The translations under genes and the position numbers were made by a program. The notes beneath the pieces were generated by a model. It saw nothing but the letters and a program-made list of their open reading frames with translations, ran no database searches and was not told the DNA's origin. This document shows, in pieces, positions 35,754-48,372 of a stretch of 64,000 nt of DNA; the first letter of the stretch is position 1, and each line of letters opens with the position of its first letter. Source of the DNA: Myrica gale (Eukaryota > Streptophyta > Magnoliopsida > Fagales > Myricaceae); NCBI GenBank assembly GCA_963930655.1, contig OZ005620.1:20589001-20653000 (forward strand), written 5' to 3'.

Positions 35754-36306
35754 TTTTCTCCTTTTGCCAAATGGCTGTTGCTCGTCTTTTCTGAAACGTA
35801 ACGTATAGAATTTTCGGGAAAAAGTCAAAGTTTGATCATCGGGCTTCTGGAAAACCAAGAAATTAAAGAAGATAAGAGGATAATCTCTGGAGTGAGTGGG
35901 GGTGCAGGAGCTTATATAGCACATATGAACCAAACGGAAAAAGACAAACACTTCATGTGTTGCTTAAATCCCCGGGGAAGACATTAGAGCATTATCTAAG
36001 ACCTTATAGCATGAGGCTAATGCAAATATGGTATTCAAAGATTAACAAGAACGTGTAGAAGGATTTAAATCCCCCTGGTTTTCAAGAACATGCATACAGT
36101 TACGTACTGCTATTTTCTCCCAGTTATGCTGTTTTTCATCAACAAATTTCCTTCGTTACGCTTAGAACAAATAAATAACTCCATGCAGTGCTTAGCTAAA
36201 CGGAGAAAGACTCCAAGTGCTTAACTGGTGGGACCAAATATGACCCCAAAATTTAGCAATCGTGTTAGAGACACAATTGTCAGCTAGAGAAAGTGAAAGC
36301 AATAAT

Positions 36307-37085
36307 TTTTTTTTTCTAAGCAAAAGAACCAAAGTATGTTACATCAAGGGGATCCAAAGGATCATCAACAGACGTGACATACAAAGGATCTGGCCGATGC
36401 TCAGCCCCCCAGGCGGTCTCTCGTGCCTCGGTCCAGCCTTTCTTTGCCAATGTGTGTAGGCCACGTGCGGCCTTGTGCCCTTGTGTCGCCTATACACGCG
36501 GCATTTTTGCTTCGTGATACCTCTAGTCGGTTCGTTTGGCTCGTTTCCTGCCTATGCCTCCTCCCCCGTTTGGGGGACAGATATGGCCGTTTTTATCTGA
36601 TGGCTCTCCGTGCCGCCGCCGTTTTGTGCCGCCCAAAGCTGTCTCTTCTCCTCCTCACCCTTGTGCAGCCAATCTTTGCATGAAGATTACTTCAAAGGAG
36701 TCGGATCACTGCTTTGATCGCCCTTCTTCTAGTGGAAGCTGCCATCACCTTGAGCGGTGGTCGTGTTATATGTGTTGTGTCCCTGACCTTGTGTCCGATT
36801 TGTATTTGTATTGTGTACTGGCTCTTGTGGTCAGTTTGTGTTTGTATTGTTTGTGGACCCTTGTGGTTGGTTGGTTCTGGAGTTTGTTCTACTACCCTTG
36901 TGGTTGTAGGTGATTTCAGCTTTATAGTCCAGATTGGCTATTGGATCTTTGGATCCGATTTATTGTAAGGCCTTTAAGTCCGTTTAAATTTTTCGTTGGC
37001 CTTCATGTTATTTTTATGTTTTGTAATGATTGTATATTTCTCGGATTTTAATATATTGTTTCTATTGCTTAGGAAAAAAAACAGT
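36307..37085. mobile_element. Two poly(A) retroelement 3' ends facing outward
   Basis: At 36307 the plus strand reads TTTTTTTTTTCTAAGCAAAAG, the inverse of a 3' end TTGCTTAGAAAAAAAAAA. At about 37065-37082 the plus strand reads TATTGCTTAGGAAAAAAAAC. Both ends thus share TTGCTTAG followed by poly(A), in opposite orientation. The DNA between is GC-richer (36400-36700) and has no RT, endonuclease or RNase H that I recognise. A LINE or SINE origin is inferred from the tails. Confidence 0.5.
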
Positions 37086-38288
37086 TTGAAAGAAACCGTT
37101 TTATCCAATCTTCAAACTCATAGGACATGAACAGCATATTGACTTCCTTCCTGACAGCCCGTGGAAAAAACAACCCTCCTCACCCCCTTTCAGAGTACCA
37201 CATTTTCAAGATTTTTTCCTTTTCCTGGTTCCTCCTCGTTCCTTAGTTATTCAAAGATTACGTTCATTGCATTCCCAATAAGCCATCAGTGCATTGATTT
37301 TTGGGGAAGGGAGTCTGCTTGCAACTGCTCTCCAAACACTCTTTCAATCTTCTTTGATATCTTCGCCCAGTCGGTTTCTTTTTTCCCCACAACTCTCCCT
37401 CCAGTGGTAAACTCAAAAAGGGTCCACCAAATTCACCTCAAAGAACTCCAAGAGGAAGCCTAGGTTTGACTGCCATTGAAAAGGAACATTATCCAAACGG
37501 ATGAATTTCCCCAACTTGCATAAAACAAATAGACTTGCACTCATATGTTACTTCCATGCAACTCTGCCCGAATCCACAAACATGTAAAGTCCTTGTTTTT
37601 TCCCTACAAGCTGATTAAACAGATGACATGGGGAACAAATTCACAGACATGGTTAGGTCTGAAAAAAAATCACCCGAAGGTAAAGGGGCAAAATGGTTAA
37701 AACCTCCAGAGACTCGATGCAAGAATGGGAAGAAATCCAATAAAAGAATTATAGGCAGAAAGCATATACAAATCCAGCACATGAGAACTCTGAGCATTTT
37801 GTCTGAGAAAAATGCCAGGAGCGGTAGGAGAATAAAATTTAAATTAGTGAAATAAAGAAACAGTAGAGAGAGCCATTACAAGACGCTATTATTTACATAT
37901 TAGCACTGATTATTTTCAAATATATCGTCGATTATTTACAAAGTCTTCGGTATAAAGTATCAACAATTCCGCATCACACTGTTCTCTAAATTTCCACCCA
38001 TTTTATACACTGTTAATGAACACCACAGGAGAATGAAAGAATATCTGCACACCTGAGAACAAGGGAACATAGTGTAACCCAAACTACAGTGAGGGGAAAT
38101 TGGTTCAAAGATGATTACAGAAAGGATGTACAATGATCAATATTTGTGATTGCATTACTTGAAACCATCCGAAAGCTTGGTAACTTAGGTTACAAACAAA
38201 TGAAAAGTTCCCGAGACAATCATACCACCCCCATCTCATAGACAGCTAATAATGACTCCAAAAAACACACAGGATCAAGAGATCAAGG

Positions 38289-38475
38289 GATGTTTGAGTG
38301 TGGAAATTTTGGGTATTGGAGTTTGTGAAATATTATAAAGTAAAGATATTTTATGGGATTTGGTGAAAAAGTGAAGAGAGAGAAGATTTTTAATAAATAT
38401 TATCATAATAAAAAATTGTGTGATGAATTTTTTAATATTAACCCCAAATAATTGGCCCTAATTATTTGGGGTTCA
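38289..38475 (+). mobile_element. AT-rich MITE, copy 2 of the local family
   Basis: It begins ATGTTTGAGTGTGGAAATTTTG and ends GGGGTTCAAACAT, an inverted pair around ATGTTTGA. The interior shares AAAAAGTGAAGAGAGAGAAGA and TTTTTAATAAATATTATCAT with the copies at 14985, 47514 and 48993. It is non-coding. Confidence 0.8.
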
Positions 38476-39257
38476 AACATGTGACCATCCAGACAAGCCT
38501 ATCGAAAAGATCTAAAACGAGTCTATTTGCACTTCGATTGTATTCCTGCTGACTTTTTGTACTGTACTGATGTGCCAAGCTTAATGCTAATACAAGCTAT
38601 CACTTTTCTCAGAGTAAAAAGAAAAAAGTAAGCTTTAGATTCAGACAGAAAGGACACCAAGTCCAACGATTAGCGTTGCCTCAGGCAATGCTAAGTATGC
38701 ACTTAATGTGTCCCTATGTCCAGAGAGGTACACTACAACATAACACGGCAGGAACCCATTACATGAAGAAGTCCAGTTAAATTCAAGTACTGTGTAGAAA
38801 ACAAGAGAAAGAGATCCCAAAAGAAAGAAGCGCCAGATTTTTATGACGTGTAATCTTGATTATGACAGTCTAACTACCAAGTTATTACAGAATCAAACTA
38901 CCATGAGCTTTCCTCACGTGCCTCGATTACAGATTTTCAGTAACACCGAAATAAATAGCAGCAGTTTGGACATTCCAGGATATGTGATCTATCTTTTAAT
39001 TAGAAATGGTGACCTGAAAGTCGAGCATAAAACACAGGTGTACAACAAAGTGTGCAAAATAGCATTCTTGAGCTAATGTTAGCCGATAGCATAAAACTTC
39101 AAGTTCGTATGTGTCAAGCAATAATAGCGAGTGCTTACTAATACTGCAATGCATTCCCGCTTCGATCAGTGTGATATTTTTAATAAATTACTTGCACAAT
39201 CTCATCCAACAAACTATTTGAACTAAAAAAATATAATGAATGGGAAATAGCATACCT

Positions 39258-42200
39258 CTAATCAAACTCACCACCTTCATCTTCAGAATGATTCTCCATT
39301 TTCAGGCCTTCTTTCTTACTATATACAAACTTGAGTTGAGCATCCATTGTTAAGCTCTCTTTATTATTTACAACCTCAAGCTGAGTCTTTGTTTTTGGGC
39401 TTTCATCAGTATTTACAAAGCCCTTGGTATCTACTGGCATTCGAGGACCATCAGATTCAGTTTCTTCAACTTCATTTTGAAATTCTGCCGGCACAGCACC
39501 ACTGTCGGTCATAGAGTTAAGAGAGCCAGAGCTGCTCCCACATGAAAACCTGCCGTTTGCAGACAACCCAGATCTCTGATGCTGAAGTTGGCCACTAACA
39601 TTGCTGTCTAGAGCAGGGTTCCTATATGACAAGAGAAATGATACTTCATAACTAACGAAATGGTCCCTCTATTGTGCACAAATTTTTTTTTTTTTATAAG
39701 TCTATTGTGCACAAAAATAAAATACGCAAACAAGCAAAAGCACAAGAAATTACTGATGCACATTCATGCAAGATATAGCTTTTATTTGATTTATAAGCAG
39801 GGTCGATCACTGATCTCCCTAGTTGGTAATCAGCCTTATACCAACTGATGTTGGTGAAAACAGGGAATCAATCACCTAATCCAACCCCCTTTGGTGAGGT
39901 ATATGCTCTCAGTTTCTGAGAAAAAGGTTAAAAGGCAGATTGATCACAATGCAAAAGAAGCAAGGGCAGTGGGTGGAGAGTGGAAGAACAGAGATTCAGT
40001 GGTAAGACCCACCTCAGGTGACTGAAGGAAGCAAATACACTAACGATTGACCAATGATGAACAGCAGAGGTGAAGAGTGAAGGAGTAGAGGATTCACAAG
40101 CACTCTGGAAGGCTCAACAAGAATGAGAAAGAGAGGGAGAGAGGGACTTACTAAAATTAACTTTATTTTTTCAAAAAGATATAAACAAATGTTAGCCAGG
40201 CTATTGTCAGATTATCCAGCCCCTCAACTCGAACCATTGAGGCTGGATACTGTGTCCCCCAACTCCCCCATCATAAATCCACCCATGTCCTAGTTGGTCA
40301 AGCAGGTATCGGTTGTTGGTTCGTTTTAAAAAACTTGATGATCAATACAATTGATAAGTTGCATGTCACCCATTTGCTCTTGAACCCACACATCTTTTAC
40401 ATGCAAGCTAAGGCTCCGTGGTACATGAAGCACACTTGTAATCAACAGATGATATGCTTTATCTAAGATATGCATTTTTCAAGTATGATAACATAAAGAA
40501 TCAGGTACCCACATATCTCAAACATGATTGATCGTATATGAGCAACAGTTGCATCTAAGAAATAAGTTCAATAGATGGACTCAAACTTAATGCACCTTGT
40601 TGGTTGGATTTTGGGGATCGGAAGATAGTCAAAAACTGGAACCAGGCCTTTTGACCTTGCTTCAATCATGCGAGTTGGAACCCTTTCAACTTCAATTTCA
40701 CCCCCAGATCCATTTTCTTCATTTTTGTCAGTGCCTTCCACTATCATCGTCTGGAAGTATATCTGGTAAGACAATATACAAGAACAGGGGACATGCCAAA
40801 CGTCAAAGAAACTGTATCAATTATTGACATAAACAAACACACAACTTCATTTTCCTGGAGAACACATATACCTCTGGTTTCACCCACAACGGAGTCCGTG
40901 GTTGATGCATCTGCAGTTCAGCTTCTGATATATAGAAATGATGTTTCTCCTCAGGACTGACCTTTGCTTTCAAGAATGTGGACCCCACTTCAGGATAGAT
41001 GATATTTCCCTTCTTCACTCCTTTAGAATATACTTTATTGGTATCTGAATTTCCATTCTCACCATATATGTCTATATTATCTTCTCTCTCTCTTCGATTA
41101 TGTTTCTGACATATATTCCACTTCTGGATAGCCTCAATGACTAATCTTGCATCACATTCTGGAGGTGACTCAGGAGCAGTCCTTAATACAGACACAATAG
41201 CTGTAGGATCTACACAAATCGTGGTTCGCAATACATACTGTATCATAGAACCAGAAGGAGAAAAGACCAAAAGGTGATATTTTGCCTTCGAATTGTTGCA
41301 ATCCATGTATGAAGTGTTGCCTCTACACTTGTGGAAAGAAGAAGCAATAGCCCCAGAAAGGGAACTCATCCTGCCTGTTTTAGCTGCTGCTGCACCACTT
41401 ACAGTTCCTCTCCATCCATTACTCCCATTCCTTATCCTGCTAACAACAGAAAGTGTAACAGGAGGACCAGCTTCAGAAAGGCTCAGTTGATTAGGTGGCC
41501 AACGGACTGCTGGATTAGTCATAATGGCCAAACCACTATTTTTTATGGTAAAATTAGCATCAGCAGGCTGAAAGTTTACAGATCCTCCAAGAGGATTTAT
41601 AGCAAACAGATGGCTTGTTCCCCTAGATGAGCTGATCATAATCCAGTTACTGTCATCACTGAAACTGATGTCCTGTATTACCTGCAAAATCACCCAAAAA
41701 CAGATAAACAAAAAACATTTATGGCTTGTTCCCCAAGAAGGAACCTTGAAACAAGTATCCGATACATACTGCATTTGTGAAACCTCGTTGCAGCCTGTAA
41801 AGATGTACGTAAGATGCACCTGCATCAGATGCAGAGCAGCTTCCAGGGAGTTCAGGCATTATTTTAAAAACATTTATATTGTGCCCCTGGACCGAAGCAG
41901 TAACTAAAAGGGTACCACTTGGGTCAAAGCATAATGCTGAAATAGGGCTCTTATGCGCTCTGAACTGGGCAATAACAGCTTTGGAGACTACATCTCTGAC
42001 AATGACCTGATAATCAAAAGTAAATCTATAAATTTTAGACATATATATATCAGGTCAAATAAGACAACAAATATCATACAGCTTTTACTGTGCAGAAGAA
42101 TGCCTTCACCAAGCCAAAGAAGCAAAAGCAAAGCACAAGAATTCTAGTCAAAACTTGCAATCTTGCAATAAAGCATGAATGCCACAGAGCAGACATGTAC

Positions 42201-45200
42201 ATGTGGGTTCAGTAACAGTAAAAGCAAAGTTGAGAAAAGAATGTACCATTCCAACATTTTCTGCATCTGTTAAATGGATATTGACAGTTCCATTTCCTTT
42301 CCAGCCAGGATTCCCCGATTGCATTGAAGTATTATTATCAGGAAGAAGCTCGGAGCAGTACCTGGACAGCTTCTTATAACCCATGTCTCCTAGAGTCACA
42401 ATCCCAGCAGCAAGTTGCTTGCTAGATTCTTTTGCATAGTGAGCCACTATGCTGCCATTTGAAGGAAAACCAGGAAAGCTTCCAGAAGACGTCAGATGTT
42501 GTCGACTGACACGCCCCGAATTTGAGAGTACAACAGGACTTCCACTATAAGCAAGCCATCGGGGGCCCACTGCAAGAGGACCATAACCTATGCCTCCAGA
42601 ACCAGGACACGCCGTAACTATAGGATTTGTAAGAATGGTATATTCCCTCTCCAGTGTTGTTGCATCAAAGCAGTGTATCTGCAATTTATAACTCTTCATT
42701 TCACACATGGGTTAGGCAGAAGAAAAGGGTGATTGAAAATTACATAAGAAAAAATACCTGAGCTGCTTGAGAAACAGCAACAACTCGGGAACTGCATCTT
42801 ACGGAGTAGAAAACAGATCTGAACTTTAACACATGAACATAAGATTGAGATATAAGGGAATAAAACCGAACAGCAGTAGGCGAAGAACTGCCATTCAAAG
42901 GTTCGTGGCCATTTGTGAAGCTCTCATTACTAGGAGTGGCTGAACCATCATGAATATTATTACCTAAAGAAACGGAACCATCAGCACAAACTACCAGCAA
43001 GGGGTGGCTGTCTGCAAACTTGCCTTGCAACCTCTTTGATGCTATTGGTTTTGGTAGCATTTGCAGAAATGAAACAGGGCCATCATGCCTGGAAACTAGG
43101 TCACGAACATTATCTGCATCCTCAACATCCCAAACCTGGAAACCAGACCGGTAAGCGAGTAGTAGAACTTGCCGAACAACATCTCCCTCACCCTCTAACT
43201 TGTCGAACCCGGCCCAGTTCACCTATATTTTTATGTGGAAGTACATGAAGTTATTTCCAATTGTAAAACTTATATGGAAGGAATCATTCATATCAAAGCT
43301 GCATGACTAACACCACCGAACCCAAATATGTAGACATATAGAGAAAGCTAACAAAGAAGAATATAAAGCAACATGACTAATCCACATTAACACAAGACAG
43401 GCACCAACAATATGATGTAAATATTGTCGACAATCAATGTGAAATTATGAAAGGACAAAACTTCCAAACAAATAGCTCTACATTATCTAAACATTTTTGC
43501 AACTAAAACAAGAAATGCAACAAAACTTATTTTAAACTCAATTACAGCGCAATAACACCTCAGCAACTCTCTTTATGCCCACCTAAGGCACATCTGATCT
43601 CACACAATTACACATTTAGGTGCAAATGCCTGAAATTACAAAACTACTTTCATAAGCATGTCAAATTATTTTTGTCCCAGCTATGTAAGCAATGTCTCCG
43701 ATATTAGACTTTCTAATCGTCTTTCCTTGGATTTTTTTTTTATAAGGAAAGCTTTATTAAAAACACCAAAATTGGTAACAATACAAAAAGCTATACTGAG
43801 AATCTACTCCATACAAGCTACAAAACTCAAAGAAATTAGGAAAATCAGAAAAAGGAAAGCCCAAAACAGCATTTGCCCAAAGAAAAAGTGAACTCAACAA
43901 CATCCCCCTCAGCCCTTCTAAAGACAAAACGGAGTTCTCAAAACATCTCGCATTCTGCTCCCTCCAAATACACAACGGAATCATCCTCCACACCCTCGAA
44001 GCAAGAGGGTTGTTGAACTTCCTCTTCCAACAAAACAACACCTCGATCACCCTAGACGGCATTACCCAACAATAATTTGTAACTTTAAGCACATGAACCC
44101 ATAAATCCCTCACAACATCACAATGTAACAATAAATGATCCACGGATTCCCCATTACACCTACAAAGGTAGCACCAATCAAGAAGACAAAGACCCCTTCT
44201 CCTCAAATTGACAAAGACCCTTTCCCTAGATTTATGATAACATGATAGAAGTTTGCCATCCACAGCAGTTCTGTATAAAATTATCTTTCCAAAAGGAAGA
44301 ATATTAATTACATCCTTTTATACTTCATACCAACTCCAGAACTTCCTGACCAATTTTACTCTGTAGAAGTCGACGTATATAATTGCACTTAACTTCTAGC
44401 TAGGCAGCAACTCTTGAGCACCTGTCTTGATTAAAAGGCTCATTTGGTATGAAAGTTAATTTTTAAGAACATAACTCAATTCAAAGGAAAATAATTAAGC
44501 TGATTAAAGTTCAAGTGACTGCTGTCCAAACTAACAGGAATAATTTCCCAATATTAGGTAATGATGAATGTTACTGTACAGAAAAATGCTTCCAACACAT
44601 CAGTGCTGCATAATAAGAAGAAAATTAACACTCAATGTCATTATTGATTAGATTACCTAATTCACTAAACCAAATGGAGCCCACAAAATGACTATCACTT
44701 AATAAACAAAAATGGGGTACAAAACATTTAGCTTAAACTCACAACTAATTTACTCAATACATGACCACAGTTTTATCCATTAAGGAATTTACAATTTATC
44801 TTGCTATTTAAACAATCTTTAATATCATCAAAACAGAAGCTTCAAAGGCAAGCACAAGGGCAACCATCAACCCAATGCAGACAATAATGAGCAACAAATG
44901 CATATTGACAACCTCACCAATTAACGAACCACCTAAGACCTCTTCCCCCCCCCCCTTCTCTACCATGGAACGGTTCCAACAATGCCAAGGGAAAGCACGG
45001 TGGCGATCATTGTTAGGGTAACTCCTTACACTTATACAGGTACAAGTTGGCAGGTCAACCGGCAAAAGCTACATCCATCCAACTCAATGCAACTAAACAA
45101 CACAACCCTCATAAAGACCTAAGAAACTACTTAGATGATGTAAAATGTAAATCCGTAGAGTGAGAACACACGACATGAGCTCACACAACCGACAAAAATC

Positions 45201-46240
45201 CTAAATGATAAGCTGACAACCCGTCCTCGACTATCAAGAAAAAACACGCTATCAACCATTAAACCATACTGTTAGTGATTCCTATACTATCCAACCATTA
45301 AAGAAGAGTGCCAAGTAAAAGGTCAGAAAGTACATATCTTAATTACAGTTAACTCCAAAAAAATTCAACTTTTAAGTTTGTCAAAGACATGGAAAGCTTC
45401 ACACACATGCCACACAATCCAATCTACCAAGTTAGGTCAACAAAGAATCATATCTTCATGCTACAAACAATCATACACAATAACTTCAACCTCAAGCAAC
45501 AACCTTCCAACAACCCTTTACAACTGTACCTTTTCACAATTTTTTTTATAAGTAACTTTTCCCTTTCACAATTAGTTATATAGACCCATCAGAATAAAGC
45601 AATCGCCTTGGGAGATAGAACTAGCTCATAACAAACATTTTCTTTCCACGGCACAAACACCTTGTATTCCAACATTCAAAGCTTTGCATGAAAATTCCAC
45701 GTGGAAAATACCCATAAATTGAAAAGCGAGCTACCAAGATTCTCTACCACTATTCTATTCTATTAGCATACTAAACTAGACCTTGCATTTAATTAATGGC
45801 TCCCCAATTAGGAAGTTTAGGTATTTTCTTTCCACAGGGGGCAATAAGCAACCAAACCATCCCAAACATAGAAACACTCATTGCACATACAGGACAAATG
45901 AATTATCACATCATAGATTTTCACACCCTCAAGAACTCCACTTTTACACAACAAATTCCAATTGGGAAAAGCTAAAAGTTAGGGATATTTCTTAAATTGA
46001 CTGCACTTATACGAAAGTCAGCAAACCCAGTAAGCCTCGCACCTGATCATGATTGCCACCATCATCCCTATCCACAATTGATGATGCCACCGAGGCCGCG
46101 GACCGCGCAACTGTTGATGCTCCCGATGACACGATTCTCAGGTAGCTGGAAATGGCGCGAAACGAGCTCGGAATAAAGCCACTGGGCCGCCCTGACCTTG
46201 GCACACCACCCTGCTGTTGTTTCTGGCCATGATTCCTCAT
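39258..46240 (-). CDS. ATG18F: ATG18f/g-type autophagy PROPPIN with BCAS3 domain
   Basis: Seven exons on the minus strand, 46240-46043, 43222-42758, 42678-42247, 42006-41770, 41681-40872, 40762-40596 and 39621-39258, join in frame to 890 residues. The N-terminus reads GFIPSSFRAISSYLRIVSSG, then a WD40/beta-propeller region (VLLLAYRSGFQVWDVEDADN, ISALCFDPSGTLLVTASVQG). At 436-440 lies RLQRG, the position of the PROPPIN F/LRRG phosphoinositide-binding loop, with Gln at the third motif position. A BCAS3 domain follows (about 485-715), then an acidic tail. Members bind phosphatidylinositol 3-phosphate during autophagy; plant f/g/h types carry BCAS3. Neighbour order favours ATG18f, but length and sequence alone do not separate f from g. 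The start at 46240 (MRNHGQKQ) matches relatives; an in-frame ATG at 46318 would add a hydrophobic 26-residue extension. Confidence 0.9.
39683..39700 (-). mobile_element. Tail-only LINE insertion in the last ATG18 intron
   Basis: The insert is T13 followed by ATAAG (on the other strand CTTATA and poly A). Perfect 15-bp direct repeats TCTATTGTGCACAAA flank it at 39668-39682 and 39701-39715. It lies in the intron 39622-40595, 61 bp from the acceptor side of the last exon. Confidence 0.82.
43732..44300 (-). mobile_element. 5'-truncated LINE fragment in ATG18 intron 1
   Basis: On the minus strand a 168-residue open frame (44263-43757) encodes the zinc-binding RVT domain of an L1-type LINE (LLDWCYLCRCNGESVDHLLL, HCDVVRDLWVHVL, FCWKRKFNNPLASRVWRMIP, LCIWREQNARCFEN). 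The element ends CCTTATAAAAAAAAAA, seen as poly(T) at 43732-43741 on the plus strand. The 5' break is near 44295. It sits in the 2.8-kb first intron, in the same orientation as the gene. The intact frame suggests a fairly young insertion. Confidence 0.85.
45542..45553 (-). mobile_element. Tail-only LINE insertion in ATG18 intron 1
   Basis: The insert TTTTTTATAAGT lies between two 20-bp near-copies (45522-45541 and 45554-45573) that match at 17 of 20 positions and end TTTCACAATT. On the minus strand the insert begins ACTTATAAAA. It looks older than the insertions at 27590 and 39683. Confidence 0.6.
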
Positions 46241-47513
46241 TCCAAGAACCAGAGAGAGAAAAATAGACAATACCCAGAAGAGCAGAATCGCCGATTCTCC
46301 GATATCACCCTCAATCATACCCCGGGCTGTTTCTATTTTATCTTATAAGCCAAACCCAGTAAACATAGAAACAATCCCAATTCGTGACCTCAGGTTACAA
46401 TTGTCTCCATTTCCACCTTTTGCCTCAGACAAAAGCATTCAATCAAAATCCAGAAACATCCAAAAAGGCACACCGCACACAACCTACACCCACAAATGAA
46501 TACAAAAATCGCTTCGATTTCTCGTGGCGTTTGCACCTCCAATCTTCTATTACAAGAGCAACGGAAACGTTCAAAGTGCTTTGAGCAAACGAAGTTCCAA
46601 GGATTTCACTTCAATACGCAGTAACCCAAAACCAAAGCAGCATAAAAATAAAAATAAAAATAATAAAAACTAAAGCTTAATGGTTTTTTGCCGAATAGCA
46701 GCAAGAGAATACTAAACAAAACTCGTCCAAAAATAAAGAAAGAATTTTTGCTTGAATTACGAAAGGTTTTCAAACAAAACAAAAAAAAAGATTTCGAAAT
46801 CAATTATGGCACAGGATTGAGGGAGAGATGTTTAGGATTTTGGGAGGGAAAACCGCCGAGAAATAGCCAGAGAACCGGACGAGATCGGAGGGGAGAGACG
46901 GAGAGCTATATGAGAGAGAGAAAAGGGAGGGAATTGGATAATGAAAGAGCGAACATAGAAATAATAATGAGTGGGAAAATCTAGTTGTTTCTCCGTTTAC
47001 GTCTCTGTGTAATACAAGCTCTCTCTCTCTCTCTTGTTTTCCTTTTTCTTTTTCCTACAAAGTTTTTTTGCCTTAGGAATTGGGGCTCGACGTCGTAGTT
47101 GAACCTCGGAAAAAAACAACCTCAAAAAACCACCAGCGCACGTCTTGTCCCCGTCCGTCCCACCGTTGTCAAACAGTTTTCACTTGCTTTCACCGTCTCT
47201 GCACACATCCACAAATCAGAAACCAAACCTCGTTTGACAGAACACCCACAATATCACAAAAACGCAACGTTTTATCCAGAACACGTTTAGGAGCATGCTT
47301 AAAACATCAGAACGCTGCTTAGAAAAGAAAAAAAAAACATCAGAACGCTGTAATTTCGGATGTGTAAAAAAAAAAGGTAGTATCCTATTCAGATGTCAAA
47401 AATTCAAATCTTTTTGGATACTCGTCAATATTAATATAATTGGTGTTGATATCAAGGGTAAAATATATATAATTATATAATTATAATTATTTAAAAACTA
47501 AATATTATATCAA
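46241..47513. other. 5' leader and upstream DNA of the ATG18 gene
   Basis: About 46241-46950 is the likely leader and promoter of the ATG18 gene on the minus strand, with a CT tract at 47020-47035. A short duplication CATCAGAACGCTG occurs near 47306 and 47338. No gene is seen. Confidence 0.5.
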
Positions 47514-47705
47514 GGGTATGTTTGAGGGTTAAAATTTTGGGTATTGGAGTTTGAGAAATATTATAAAGTAAATATATGTTATGGGAGTTGATGAAAAAGT
47601 GAAGAGAGAAAATTTTTAATAAATATTATAATAATAAAAAATTATGTGATGAATTTTTATGATTAAACCTAAATTTTTTGGCCAAAATTTTTTAGGCTCA
47701 AACGT
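47514..47705 (+). mobile_element. AT-rich MITE, copy 3 of the local family
   Basis: It begins GGGTATGTTTGAGGG and ends GGCTCAAACGTACCCC, giving inverted ends GGGTATGTTTGAG with one mismatch. The interior shares AAAAAGTGAAGAGAGAAAA and TTTTTAATAAATATTATAAT with copies 1, 2 and 4. Confidence 0.82.
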
Positions 47706-48372
47706 ACCCCAAGTTTGTTGGAGTAGAGATTGATTTTTATTTTGAGTTCCTAAAAAAGTACAGGGATTGATAATTCGATAAATATTTTTTTAATGAAAAG
47801 TGTTTAAGAGTTTGTAAACAAATGTGAAGAGAATATTTAATTTAATAAATTTATAAATTTTATTACTTATAATTTAGAGATTTTGTTATTTTAGTATTAA
47901 AATTTTCATATTTAAATAAATAAAAATTGAAAGGTCACAAATATTTGTGTCGCCACCGTGGGCGTAGCAGGGAGTTCGGGTTTTCTCACTCGCCGTTTTA
48001 CGCGAGTTGATCAGGAGGCGTCCGCGTTTCTTGTAGAGTTGACAAATTTGTGTTGAAAATAACGATCGAACGGTTGTAACCCTTGGGAAGCATATTTGGT
48101 AGGAGAATCGCATGGACTTGGTGTACGACTCGCAGCTTAAGCCAAGCAGAAGATATATGTAACACGTCGATTCCGAGACTTTGTCAGATTCTTTTGACGT
48201 ACAAGTCATTAAATTATGGACTCCCTTGCAATTTAACGCAATTGGAAATCATAACGTAAAAGGTTTTATATATTATTCTCTAACTTAATGCAGTTCTATC
48301 AAACCTCGTATAATTATTAATTTATTTATTTTTATTCGTTTTGTGTGAATATAGATATGTGTAGGCATTTGT

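Larger units (their letters stand above)
34598..39257. other. Gene-poor region upstream of GAUT12
   Basis: The first several hundred bp should hold the GAUT12 leader and promoter, with a CT microsatellite at about 35074-35095. A 50-bp tandem duplication, a 19-C tract, a retroelement pair (36307-37085) and a MITE (38289) are listed separately. The minus strand of 37160-37460 gives short protein-like stretches with stops that I could not assign. No intact gene is supported. Confidence 0.55.

Noticed and set aside
36536..36968. Overlapping cysteine/valine-rich open frames as a possible small membrane protein
   Set aside because: They lie inside the poly(A)-tailed repeat region, overlap each other in different frames and lack any conserved motif.
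37161..37463. Protein-like minus-strand reading (FTTGGRVVGKKETDWAKISK)
   Set aside because: Several stops interrupt it and I could not assign it to a family; possibly a degraded transposon or gene piece but not supportable.
41293..41630. Plus-strand open frames opposite the ATG18 exons
   Set aside because: Antisense shadows of the long coding exon 40872-41681; no family similarity.
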